This document shows, piece by piece, positions 8,450-15,065 of a stretch of 15,943 bases of DNA. Position numbers and translations under genes: made by a program. Where the stretch lies: NCBI GenBank assembly GCA_964593555.1, contig CAZQIC010000115.1:1-15943 (forward strand), read 5' to 3'. The notes beneath the pieces were generated by a model. The model ran no database searches. It had not been told where the DNA came from and saw only the letters and a program-made list of their open reading frames with translations. How positions within the stretch are numbered: position 1 is the stretch's first letter; the number at the start of each line of letters is the position of its first letter. This DNA comes from CAZQIC01 sp964593555. GTDB lineage: Bacteria > Bacteroidota > Bacteroidia > JAFLBG01.

Positions 8450-9898
8450 TTAGCATCGATCCAACTGAAAAGGCCGATCCCTTCGCTCTGGAACAAATTC
8501 TTCTCCTCCCCCCCCAAAAAATTCTTTTAAGGCTGAAAAATATTTTTTTTCAGATTTTTTATCTTCAATCGGAAAAATATTCTTTTTGAAAAAGTCAAGC
8601 AGAAGAGATTCGTTCGGAGACAACTCCCTCTTTTCAAGGATGTATTTTTCAATAACCAAGCATTGCTTTTGAAATAAACCAAAACTATCCTGCTCATAAA
8701 ACACTTGCAATTGAAGCCAATAGGTATGAAGTGTAATATCCCTTCTGATGGAAATGTCCTGATCAGTAATGACATTGTTTATTAACCGCAGTGATTGCCT
8801 GTAATTTGAATCCATAAAAAAAAGATAGGCGCAATTATAAAGCAGAATTTTGCGTTTAACTGCTGTAATTTTTTCTCCCATTTCCTTCAGACCATTTTTT
8901 ATTTCATTATATATCGTATCTATTTTTTCAGGATTAGCACTCATAATATAAAAATCTGTTTCTATAGTTAGGCCTTTAGAAAAAACAGAAGGGTCCGGCT
9001 TATCATTTATCCTGCCGTAATCCTTGAATGTGCTTAACGTTGCGAAGAACCTTTTATCGTCTCTCAAATCCTTAAAAAGTAACAACAAACTGCTTAAGCA
9101 ATTAAGATAATGTTTACGGAACAACTGCTTTTTATCTGGTTCATCATCAAACAATGCTAACTGTTTCTCTAAATACTGGGATGATTCTTTCAGATTGTTT
9201 TTAATAAAGTGAGCGCAATAAGCATTCAGTTGATAAAAGATGACTTTGCTTCTAAATGATTTTGCATGTTTCTCATCCTGCAATAAATAATTTTTAATTA
9301 TCTGGTCGAACTGTTTATTCCCAGATTGCTTTTCGGTTTTAACTGATAATATACTTACCTGGTATCTTAAAAACTGAAACTCATTCAGGTTGGTTAACTT
9401 ATCAAGTACAAGTTGCTTTTGTTTATAGATCAATGTTATGTGCTCCTGTCCTGTTTTAGCAAATGAAGATTGTAACATCAGGTTTAATTTTAAATCTAAT
9501 GCTTCCAGCTGGGCAGGAAAATCTTCCTGTTTATTTGAAATAGCTAAAACTTTATTGGCTATCTCCCAGCTTTGTGCAAATAAATATTTTGCTGAAAGAA
9601 GCTTTGCCTGCATTAAAAGGCGTTTTGTTTCGAAAGTAGTGTAGTGGAAGGATTCGAGACTTTTTAGAATTTGTTTATATAAATAGTTCTTGGTAACGTG
9701 TAATTGTGTTGCAAATTTTTCCTTCCTGAATTTTTTATCCAGCCAATCATCATCATTTTCTTTTTGTTTTTCTATCGCATTGAACAGCTTTACATAGTTG
9801 TTGTCAGCTTCAGGCGAGTGCTTAAGAGAATATTTTTTAAAGTATCCTTTCTCGTTGCGGGATAAAGAATGGATGAGATCAAAGAGATTATTTTTCAT
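8450..9898 (-). CDS. Uncharacterised helical cytoplasmic protein, probable C-terminal frameshift
   Basis: As read, 482 residues starting MKNNLFDLIHSLSRNEKGYF. There is no signal peptide or membrane segment. It is lysine-, leucine- and aromatic-rich and predicted largely alpha-helical, with a TPR-like feel (LFAQSWEIANKVLAISNK, residues ~111-128), but no named domain is recognised. From memory, similar ~500-residue proteins with this N-terminus are widespread in Bacteroidota without assigned function. The last 21 residues (GGGGEEFVPERRDRPFQLDRC) look unnatural and begin exactly at a T6-G8 homopolymer tract. Removing one G gives an alternative 39-residue end containing FSWIDAKAQGKTFREVCEK, terminating at 8395-8397, for a 500-residue protein. 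This resembles the W-(I/L)-(D/E)-x-K...F-x-E ending I associate with the family. The base difference could be a sequencing error, a fixed mutation or a switchable tract. An ATG start at 9898 follows a plausible promoter. Confidence 0.8.
   Translation of the reverse strand: MKNNLFDLIHSLSRNEKGYFKKYSLKHSPEADNNYVKLFNAIEKQKENDDDWLDKKFRKEKFATQLHVTKNYLYKQILKSLESFHYTTFETKRLLMQAKLLSAKYLFAQSWEIANKVLAISNKQEDFPAQLEALDLKLNLMLQSSFAKTGQEHITLIYKQKQLVLDKLTNLNEFQFLRYQVSILSVKTEKQSGNKQFDQIIKNYLLQDEKHAKSFRSKVIFYQLNAYCAHFIKNNLKESSQYLEKQLALFDDEPDKKQLFRKHYLNCLSSLLLLFKDLRDDKRFFATLSTFKDYGRINDKPDPSVFSKGLTIETDFYIMSANPEKIDTIYNEIKNGLKEMGEKITAVKRKILLYNCAYLFFMDSNYRQSLRLINNVITDQDISIRRDITLHTYWLQLQVFYEQDSFGLFQKQCLVIEKYILEKRELSPNESLLLDFFKKNIFPIEDKKSEKKYFSALKEFFGGGGEEFVPERRDRPFQLDRC
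8508..8521 (-). repeat. T6-G8 homopolymer tract inside the minus-strand gene
   Basis: On the + strand there are eight C (8508-8515) followed by six A (8516-8521); the minus-strand mRNA reads UUUUUU then GGGGGGGG. Such runs are prone to replication slippage and to sequencing or assembly length errors. The reading frame after the run decides which C-terminus the protein at 8450-9898 has. Confidence 0.9.
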
Positions 9899-9984
9899 CA
9901 GAAATATTTTTTCGATTACAATTAACAGATTTTTTTACACGAAAAGCATAAAAACAAGTACTTATTTTAGTCGTTCAATAAATA

Positions 9985-10015
9985 CAAAATTAATATGTAA
10001 TTAATTATTAATCAA
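9985..10015 (-). promoter_or_regulatory. Candidate promoter for the minus-strand helical protein gene
   Basis: On the minus strand a TTG (10015-10013) is followed after 20 bases by TAATTTTG (9992-9985), an exact Bacteroidota -7 TAnnTTTG element at a reasonable spacing. It lies about 87 bases before the ATG at 9898. The region 9899-10060 is otherwise very AT-rich with no gene. Confidence 0.45.
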
Positions 10016-10063
10016 TATATTATAAATATACTATATACTTTCAATTTATACAAAAAAAATGGT

Positions 10064-10100
10064 TTTGCATGGTAATAGGACACTATCTGATATAGTTTTG
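10064..10100 (+). promoter_or_regulatory. Candidate promoter for the precursor-peptide genes
   Basis: TAGTTTTG (10093-10100) matches the -7 element TAnnTTTG exactly; a TTTG at 10064-10067 could be the -33 element, though the 25-base spacing is slightly long. Transcription would start near 10107, giving a leader of about 64 bases that contains the duplicated UTR element, ahead of the first precursor gene. Confidence 0.4.
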
Positions 10101-10121
10101 TTTCATCATCAATTAGCACTT

Positions 10122-10173
10122 ACACCGGCAGCCGAAAAGGTAAACAAAGAGTAGGCAAAAAAAACATAAAATG
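10122..10173 (+). repeat. Duplicated 5' UTR element, copy A (precursor 1)
   Basis: This leader region runs from ACACCG through a 19-base core AGAGTAGGCAAAAAAAACA (10148-10166) to the ATG of precursor 1. It is about 80-85% identical, by hand alignment, to 10987-11039. Conservation of the UTR but not of the genes it leads to suggests a recent duplication or a conserved role in expression. Confidence 0.8.
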
Positions 10174-10497
10174 GAAAAGAAAAAACTCAGTCTTAACGAT
10201 TTAAAAGTAAATAGTTTTATTACACAAATAGAAACAAATGAGAGAGAAACGTTTATTGGAGCTGCTAATGACAACACAACTGATGGTTCAATTGGGGTGA
10301 TCTGTCTCGCATCATGGGGAGCATGGTGCAACCTTACACCTCTTCGTATAAAGGCATCTCCATTGACAGAGAGAATAATTCCTTTTCTCAGATCGGATAA
10401 CGGTTGTTCGGGAGCACAATTTTCTTGTCCAACTGACCCAACAATCCAATCCGCAGGCAGATGTTATTCGGAACAAAAAGGATGTGAGTTAATGTAA
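10171..10497 (+). CDS. Putative RiPP (lanthipeptide-like) precursor peptide 1
   Basis: A 108-residue peptide with leader MEKKKLSLNDLKVNSFITQI (residues 1-20) and then ETNERETFIGA. The pattern K-K-x-L-x-L-x-x-L-x-V-x-S-F-I/V-T is shared with the next two genes and, from memory, resembles leaders of Bacteroidota class I lanthipeptide precursors such as the pinensin type. The expected cleavage site is altered: IGA-A here instead of the GG-T of the other two. The presumed core (~residue 32 onward) has 6 Cys and about 14 Ser/Thr, enough for several thioether rings or disulphides; Trp residues occur in ASWGAWC. There is no signal peptide, consistent with processing by a dedicated exporter or protease. 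No modification enzyme is nearby. The ATG follows UTR copy A and no better start is visible. A cysteine-rich bacteriocin of another RiPP class is the main alternative. Confidence 0.72.
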   Translation: MEKKKLSLNDLKVNSFITQIETNERETFIGAANDNTTDGSIGVICLASWGAWCNLTPLRIKASPLTERIIPFLRSDNGCSGAQFSCPTDPTIQSAGRCYSEQKGCELM

Positions 10498-10530
10498 TTT
10501 GTAATATTTTCTTTTGCACATGAACCAAAT

Positions 10531-10854
10531 ATGAAATCAATGAAAAAAGTCAAAGCGTCATTGGGTAAATTGACCGTAGAAAGTTTTATAACCAAAATAG
10601 AGAGTTTTGAAAAACAAACTGTAAATGGAGGTACCCTTATTGATATAATATCTCTAATCATATGTCCGGCTGGAGTACCATTTGGTCCTCAGCCAATCGG
10701 CTCTCATTCATTGGATGATATCTGTCCAAAAACGCAAAGAGGTTGTCCTGTTGGCCCGCCCGTGAGCCAGACTTGTCCAAATGGTTCACAAGCGTTTAAT
10801 AGCTGTGGAAACTGGTGCCAACCAACGGCAACAACGTGTACAATAAACGGTTAA
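10531..10854 (+). CDS. Putative RiPP (lanthipeptide-like) precursor peptide 2
   Basis: A 107-residue peptide lying 33 bases after precursor 1. Leader residues 1-35 include KASLGKLTVESFITKIESFE and end in QTVNGGT, a double-glycine cleavage motif. The presumed core (~71 residues) has 7 Cys and 13 Ser/Thr, is rich in Gly and Pro, and is unlike the cores of its neighbours; its Cys often follow Ser/Thr or Asn/Trp (QTC, NSC, NWC, TTC). A second in-frame ATG at 10540 would give a leader starting MKKVKASLGKL, closer in length to the other two, so it could be the true start. It probably shares a transcript with precursor 1, as no terminator separates them. Downstream lies a decayed gene end on the opposite strand. 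Confidence 0.72.
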   Translation: MKSMKKVKASLGKLTVESFITKIESFEKQTVNGGTLIDIISLIICPAGVPFGPQPIGSHSLDDICPKTQRGCPVGPPVSQTCPNGSQAFNSCGNWCQPTATTCTING

Positions 10855-10902
10855 AAATAGCAATGATATATTATACAACTCTTCAAATGCAGAACCTTTT
10901 CT

Positions 10903-10960
10903 TTACCACACCAATATAATGTTTTCATATCTAGTAATCTCTTTGCTCAAGCATGAAAAC
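10903..10960 (-). pseudogene. Decayed 3' end of a T9SS type B sorting-domain gene
   Basis: This 58-base stretch aligns with the last codons of the intact T9SS-substrate gene (11593-11652) at 46 of 58 bases by hand, most differences being transitions, with one 2-base deletion. On the minus strand its end reads ITRYENIILVW then TAA, matching VTKHGNITLVR then TGA of the intact gene. The deletion puts upstream and downstream parts in different frames, and no long ORF extends from it, so it is a remnant. Weaker similarity may reach 10885. It is convergent with precursor 2, as the intact gene is with precursor 3. Confidence 0.7.
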
Positions 10961-10986
10961 AATATTCTCTGTTTATTAAAATAAAT

Positions 10987-11039
10987 ACACCGATCGCTGA
11001 AAAGGTGAAACCAGAGTAGGCAAAAAAAACAAAAATATG
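10987..11039 (+). repeat. Duplicated 5' UTR element, copy B
   Basis: Second copy of the leader at 10122-10173, containing the identical 19-base core AGAGTAGGCAAAAAAAACA (11013-11031). Here it leads to an ATG (11037) that opens only a nine-codon frame including the stop, not directly to a full precursor gene. Confidence 0.8.
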
Positions 11040-11063
11040 AAGTCTTTAAGAAATAAATTTTAG
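11037..11063 (+). other. Aborted precursor start or short leader ORF (MKSLRNKF)
   Basis: Directly after UTR copy B, an ATG opens MKSLRNKF and stops at TAG (11061-11063). Its position matches the start of precursor 1 relative to copy A, and MKS matches the first residues of precursor 2. It is most simply a precursor gene whose body was lost, but a regulatory leader peptide ahead of precursor 3 is possible. Confidence 0.45.
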
Positions 11064-11082
11064 CGCACATTGCAAGGAAACA

Positions 11083-11130
11083 ATGAAGGATTATAAACTT
11101 TTTATAAATAATTTATTCAAAAACGATTAA
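11083..11130 (+). CDS. Possible 15-codon upstream ORF coupled to precursor 3
   Basis: MKDYKLFINNLFKND ends with TAA at 11128-11130, two bases before the ATG of precursor 3. An AGGA (11075-11078) lies 4 bases before its ATG, a better ribosome-binding site than those of most genes here. It could load ribosomes for precursor 3 by termination-reinitiation. It is too short to be convincing on its own. Confidence 0.3.
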   Translation: MKDYKLFINNLFKND

Positions 11131-11132
11131 CC

Positions 11133-11444
11133 ATGAAAAAGAAATTTCAATTAGAAGAATTATCAGTGAATAGCTTTGTTACCGAATTGAGTGATAAAGA
11201 GGGTGCGACTGTGGAGGGTGGTACAATACTTAGCTTAATTTCCGGAATTATAATTAGTTTCTCCGTTAAGCAAATTTATGACATTAGGGAAATTGACAGG
11301 CACAATCAGGAAACAATCAAAAGCCAAGCTATGGGAAGAGCTTGTCCAGTGCTAACAATCGGAGGCAATTGTTTGACGCCAACAGTTACTTGTAACGTTA
11401 CTCATGTCCCAAATTCAAGTTGTGGATTGGTTACTCAGGAATAA
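11133..11444 (+). CDS. Putative RiPP (lanthipeptide-like) precursor peptide 3
   Basis: A 103-residue peptide with leader MKKKFQLEELSVNSFVTELS, ending DKEGATVEGGT, a double-glycine site. It closely matches the leaders of the two upstream genes, especially V-x-S-F-V/I-T and T-V-x-G-G-T. The presumed core (~73 residues) begins with a hydrophobic stretch (TILSLISGIIISFSV), then a charged helix-like segment, then a C-terminal cluster of 4 Cys with many Thr (RAC, GNC, VTC, SSC). The hydrophobic stretch and late cysteines set it apart from precursors 1 and 2. A bidirectional hairpin terminator follows. It is 279 bases downstream of precursor 2, beyond the pseudogene remnant and UTR copy B, so it may be transcribed separately. 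No maturation enzyme is present in the window. Confidence 0.7.
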   Translation: MKKKFQLEELSVNSFVTELSDKEGATVEGGTILSLISGIIISFSVKQIYDIREIDRHNQETIKSQAMGRACPVLTIGGNCLTPTVTCNVTHVPNSSCGLVTQE

Positions 11445-11501
11445 TTTTGGCATTGTTGGATAAGCATTATTCTTGTATCTAGTAGACTAAAAATGGAATA
11501 A

Positions 11502-11539
11502 AAAAGCCTCGAACATCTGTTAAAATGTTTGAGGCTTTT
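11502..11539. terminator. Bidirectional intrinsic terminator
   Basis: A 15-bp stem (11502-11516 with 11525-11539, one G-T pair, 8-base loop) is built on AAAAGCCTC / GAGGCTTTT. It ends precursor 3 on the + strand and, with a longer T-run (TTTTTTATT), the T9SS-substrate gene on the minus strand. Confidence 0.9.
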
Positions 11540-11592
11540 CGTCAACCTTTTCGAATCAATAATAAGCTAACCATACATGTTCAATCTCTTCT

Positions 11593-14500
11593 TCACCTCA
11601 CCAATGTAATGTTTCCATGTTTGGTAACCTCTGTGTTATCAAGCATGGAAGCCTTTAGCACATAAGAGAATACTGCGGCGTCTAATCGCTCTCCGTTGTA
11701 AATTCCGTTCCAGCCAACGTTGATATCCGTTGTTTCAAAAACTTTTTCTCCCCAGCGGTTAAATATTTCGAAACGCATATACTTTATACAGTTACTTCTC
11801 GCATAAAGAATTTCGTTAGCACCATCTTCATTTGGCGAAAAAGCATTGGGTACAAACAATTCAGCGCATTGTATTTCTACTGTTACATAAACAGTATCAT
11901 TACTGGTACATCCGCTTGCATCAGTAACCGTTACCACATACATAGTATTCAGGGTAGGGGAGGCAATAGGATTTGCACAGGTGATGCAGTTTAATCCATC
12001 TGCAGGTGACCAGTTGTAATTTCCGCCGCCGATTGCGGATAAATTTGTAGAAGATCCAATTATTATTGTGGTTGTTCCAACAGCAGTAACAGTAGGAGTA
12101 GCCAACACCGTTACAAAAACAGAATCAATGTCCAGGCACGGTCCGTTTGAGACTGTAACATAATACATAGTGTTTCCGCCGGGCGTTGCAACAGGAGTTG
12201 AAATGGATGAATTACTTAAACTGCCTGTGGGTGTCCATAAATAAGTATTTCCTCCGCTTGCAGAAAGTAATGCATTTTCTCCAACACAAATTATCGTATC
12301 AGCACCCGCATTTGCAACAGGAATCTGATTCGCATTTACCATTGCAATAGTTGTATCGGCACAGCCATTGTTTGCAATACCTGTAAGTGTATATGTTGTT
12401 GGAGTGGTTGGATGAACAGTAACTATAGTTGCTGTAGGGTTGCTGACACCACTAGCTGGCGACCATTGATAATTGTTACCGCCAAACGCACTTAAAGTGG
12501 CGCTGTCGCCAACACAAATGGAGCTGATGCTAGCAACCGCTTGTATTGTCGCTGAAAGAATAGTAATTGGTTTAATAACAGTATCGTTAGAACATTCTTG
12601 TGCAATAGTAAATACAACTAAATATGTACCAGGCGCTGCATAATGATGCACAGGATTTTGAAGCGCTGAAGAATTACCATCACCAAAATTCCAACTCCAT
12701 GTGCGCGGGCCCGGGCAACCTTGCATTGTTGCGGTAGTAGTGTCAGTGAAATAAACAGAATCTTTACAACTATGTAAATGTGTAAAGCCAATTGCATCAT
12801 CTGGCAATACTGAAACATTAAAATAACTTTCGTTAAAAGCGGAAACAAATGTGTAACAATCGGTAGTAGTGCCGGGCAATTCAAAACCATTGGCAAGAAA
12901 AGTAGGAGTAAGTGAATTCGGATCTTCTATTACAGATAAAAACGAAGAAGAACATCCCGGATTGATATATATTTTTCCATTGGGTGCATTTTGAATATAG
13001 CTGCAGCCAAATGAAGGTGTTTGTCCAATGAACTGGCGCGATGCGATAATGTTGGCAGCACACATATCGTACTGGTAAATTTGTCCGCCAAGTGTTTGTC
13101 CCATATATAATTTAGTATTATCCGGAGAAAATGATGCGGCTTGTCTTTCTGTATTATCAAGTGCGATAGGGTTGGATACTACACCGGTCGTATTATCAAA
13201 ATCGAACAAATGGGGGAGTGCGCCAGAGCTTTGCATGGTGACCACCATTTTTTTTCCGTTAGGGGAAAATTTTAAAATTCCCCTGTCAGAAAACATTCCC
13301 GTTGCCCATAATGGATTACCAACAGGACTTGATTTCACAGGCGTTGTTGTAATGCCCGCGGCTGTAATAAGAAACGCATCGTATTCATTGCTATCGTATT
13401 TACCCGTTACTACCCAAACATCTTTACCATTACAATGATTCACCGCGCCAACAGTTTCCTGTAATGTGCTATCGAGTAGTAAAATATCTTTTTGGCCTGC
13501 AACAACATCACCCAATCCACCATTCATGTTCATGTCAATTTTATTGTAGTGTAATTTACTGTAACCTGTATTATTTATATCGGCAGTGTTATAAGTGAAC
13601 ACATAAATAATATCCGGATTTCCCGGTTGCGGAATTGCAAGGCCTTGTGTGTATGCGCTGCTGCCAATAATGTTTTGTCCGTTAGGCATAGGATTATGAC
13701 AGCGGTCGTAAATAGTACAAGCATCAGTATAAAAAAGTAAGTTACCATTTGCATCACAGGTTGTATTTACACCTTCGGATTGCGGGCAGGAAAAATCTTT
13801 ATCTGAATCGGAAATAAATGCAGGATCTTCCCAGTTAAAATCAATTCCAGCACCTGTTTTTGTGTACCAGATATTGGCTTCGTTATGCGGATAAGAAACC
13901 CTCCGCCCTACTTTTCGGTAGGGGAGTAGCGTTATTGAATCGGGAACATAATTACTACCTCCAACATTTACCTGTTCGAATGTAGCATCAATAGAATTTG
14001 TAAGCACAGCGCCGGGTTTAATATCATAAGTGAGCCAGAAATAATTTCTCTTCGCCGCAAAAATTACCTGGTTGGTATTGGGGAAAGTTAAATTACCAGT
14101 TGGATTATTAATGGTACCAAGCAATACAGGGTTAGGATGACAATAGAACTGATCAATGGTATCGGTGTACCAAAGCTTTGCGGTTAAAATATCAGTAGCG
14201 GGGTTTGTAGAACCATTGGTAGTAAAATTAAAATCATCTGTAGTTAAAGCAGCCGCACTAAGTGTAGGATCCGTAAAAATAAGTTCGGCGCCAAAAATTA
14301 CGCGGTCGGTTTCGCTTGCAGCAACCGATGTCCAGAATGGCTGCAAGGAAGTAACGTATTGTGTATCTTCAATGATCACTGTATAATCTTCAACATCGCC
14401 GCGAAAAATATCCTGGCAGTTTCCAGCGAGCACGGGAATATTTACAGAGTCGTTGGTCGCGATACGAAATCTTGTCGCGCCGGTAACAGCATTAATGGGC

Positions 14501-14874
14501 ACAGTAAATTTCTGTGGGAAAAAAAAGCCTGGAAATATACTGTGATCTTTAATTTTTTCTACGCCGTTATTAAATGCCTGGTTCTGATCATAATCAATCC
14601 ATGTGGTGATGTATTGTATGTTAAAAACCGCGAAGCCCACATAGTATCCATATTCACGGCCTTTTTTTAAAGTAGTGGATAAGCCGGTAAAATTTTCGTA
14701 TCCCATTTTTCCGGCAGAGTAATTTTGTATAGAACCAAGTTCAAAATAAACAAGGCCAATGGAATCTATAACAGGCTGCGGGCCGGAAACTAACGGAGTG
14801 CAGTATTGAGCGTGAATAGTTTTAGTAAAAAGTAAACAAAGAAGGGTAAAGCTTATGTATAAATATTGTTTCAT
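11593..14874 (-). CDS. Large secreted multidomain protein with T9SS type B (CHU_C) sorting domain
   Basis: A 1093-residue protein with a signal peptide (MKQYLYISFTLLCLLFTKTIHA, cut near 22). Domains in order: a GEVED-type domain (~45-168, ending GDVEDYTVI); a beta-rich neck domain (~178-330, as in BNR-repeat neck modules); a propeller-like region (~333-690, with repeated FSPNGKKM/FSPDNTKLY blades); a PKD domain (~700-773, WSWNFGDGNSS); three Ig-like repeats (~776-849, 850-925, 926-1001), each with a G-G-x-x-Y-x-W core; and a C-terminal T9SS sorting domain (1003-1093, starting CAELFVPNAFSPNEDGANE and including FNRWGEKVFE). Type B substrates cross the outer membrane through the T9SS and are released or attached to the surface; adhesion or matrix binding is the likely role. 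Ligand unknown. It ends convergently with precursor 3 across the terminator at 11502-11539. No promoter was recognised on its strand. Confidence 0.93.
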   Translation of the reverse strand: MKQYLYISFTLLCLLFTKTIHAQYCTPLVSGPQPVIDSIGLVYFELGSIQNYSAGKMGYENFTGLSTTLKKGREYGYYVGFAVFNIQYITTWIDYDQNQAFNNGVEKIKDHSIFPGFFFPQKFTVPINAVTGATRFRIATNDSVNIPVLAGNCQDIFRGDVEDYTVIIEDTQYVTSLQPFWTSVAASETDRVIFGAELIFTDPTLSAAALTTDDFNFTTNGSTNPATDILTAKLWYTDTIDQFYCHPNPVLLGTINNPTGNLTFPNTNQVIFAAKRNYFWLTYDIKPGAVLTNSIDATFEQVNVGGSNYVPDSITLLPYRKVGRRVSYPHNEANIWYTKTGAGIDFNWEDPAFISDSDKDFSCPQSEGVNTTCDANGNLLFYTDACTIYDRCHNPMPNGQNIIGSSAYTQGLAIPQPGNPDIIYVFTYNTADINNTGYSKLHYNKIDMNMNGGLGDVVAGQKDILLLDSTLQETVGAVNHCNGKDVWVVTGKYDSNEYDAFLITAAGITTTPVKSSPVGNPLWATGMFSDRGILKFSPNGKKMVVTMQSSGALPHLFDFDNTTGVVSNPIALDNTERQAASFSPDNTKLYMGQTLGGQIYQYDMCAANIIASRQFIGQTPSFGCSYIQNAPNGKIYINPGCSSSFLSVIEDPNSLTPTFLANGFELPGTTTDCYTFVSAFNESYFNVSVLPDDAIGFTHLHSCKDSVYFTDTTTATMQGCPGPRTWSWNFGDGNSSALQNPVHHYAAPGTYLVVFTIAQECSNDTVIKPITILSATIQAVASISSICVGDSATLSAFGGNNYQWSPASGVSNPTATIVTVHPTTPTTYTLTGIANNGCADTTIAMVNANQIPVANAGADTIICVGENALLSASGGNTYLWTPTGSLSNSSISTPVATPGGNTMYYVTVSNGPCLDIDSVFVTVLATPTVTAVGTTTIIIGSSTNLSAIGGGNYNWSPADGLNCITCANPIASPTLNTMYVVTVTDASGCTSNDTVYVTVEIQCAELFVPNAFSPNEDGANEILYARSNCIKYMRFEIFNRWGEKVFETTDINVGWNGIYNGERLDAAVFSYVLKASMLDNTEVTKHGNITLVR

Positions 14875-14961
14875 GTGTATGTAATTTATTAAAGTTTCTG
14901 ATTGTCACATGGAATACGCCATATACTAAGTTAAGTATTAATGTTAAAAAGGGTATTGAGA

Positions 14962-14969
14962 TATGTTTG
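14962..14969 (+). promoter_or_regulatory. Candidate -7 element for the ECF sigma factor gene
   Basis: TATGTTTG matches TAnnTTTG exactly, about 97 bases before the ATG at 15066, in the 191-base gap between divergent genes. No good TTTG or TTG at -33 spacing was found, so it is tentative; the gene might instead be read from a sigma-specific promoter. Confidence 0.35.
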
Positions 14970-15065
14970 CATTTTGGTATATGAATAGACAAATACTATT
15001 TAACATAATGTTAATTATAAGACAACAATATAGCTAAAATAAGCAATTTTTAAAGTATTATAGCT

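Noticed and set aside
8401..8589. 62-codon plus-strand ORF over the terminator and homopolymer region
   Set aside because: It is antisense to the minus-strand gene, begins inside a terminator hairpin and has low-complexity sequence; a shadow frame.
10113..10331. 72-codon minus-strand ORF opposite precursor 1
   Set aside because: It lies over the conserved UTR and leader of precursor 1, whose sequence is explained by the plus strand; no start signal or family likeness.
10060..11540. CRISPR array or toxin-antitoxin explanation for the small-ORF island
   Set aside because: There are no regularly spaced repeats, and the small ORFs share a leader with a cleavage site rather than toxin or antitoxin features.
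14156..14670. Plus-strand ORFs of 76 and 103 codons opposite the large T9SS protein
   Set aside because: They are shadows in other frames of a gene whose domains are continuous and recognisable on the minus strand.
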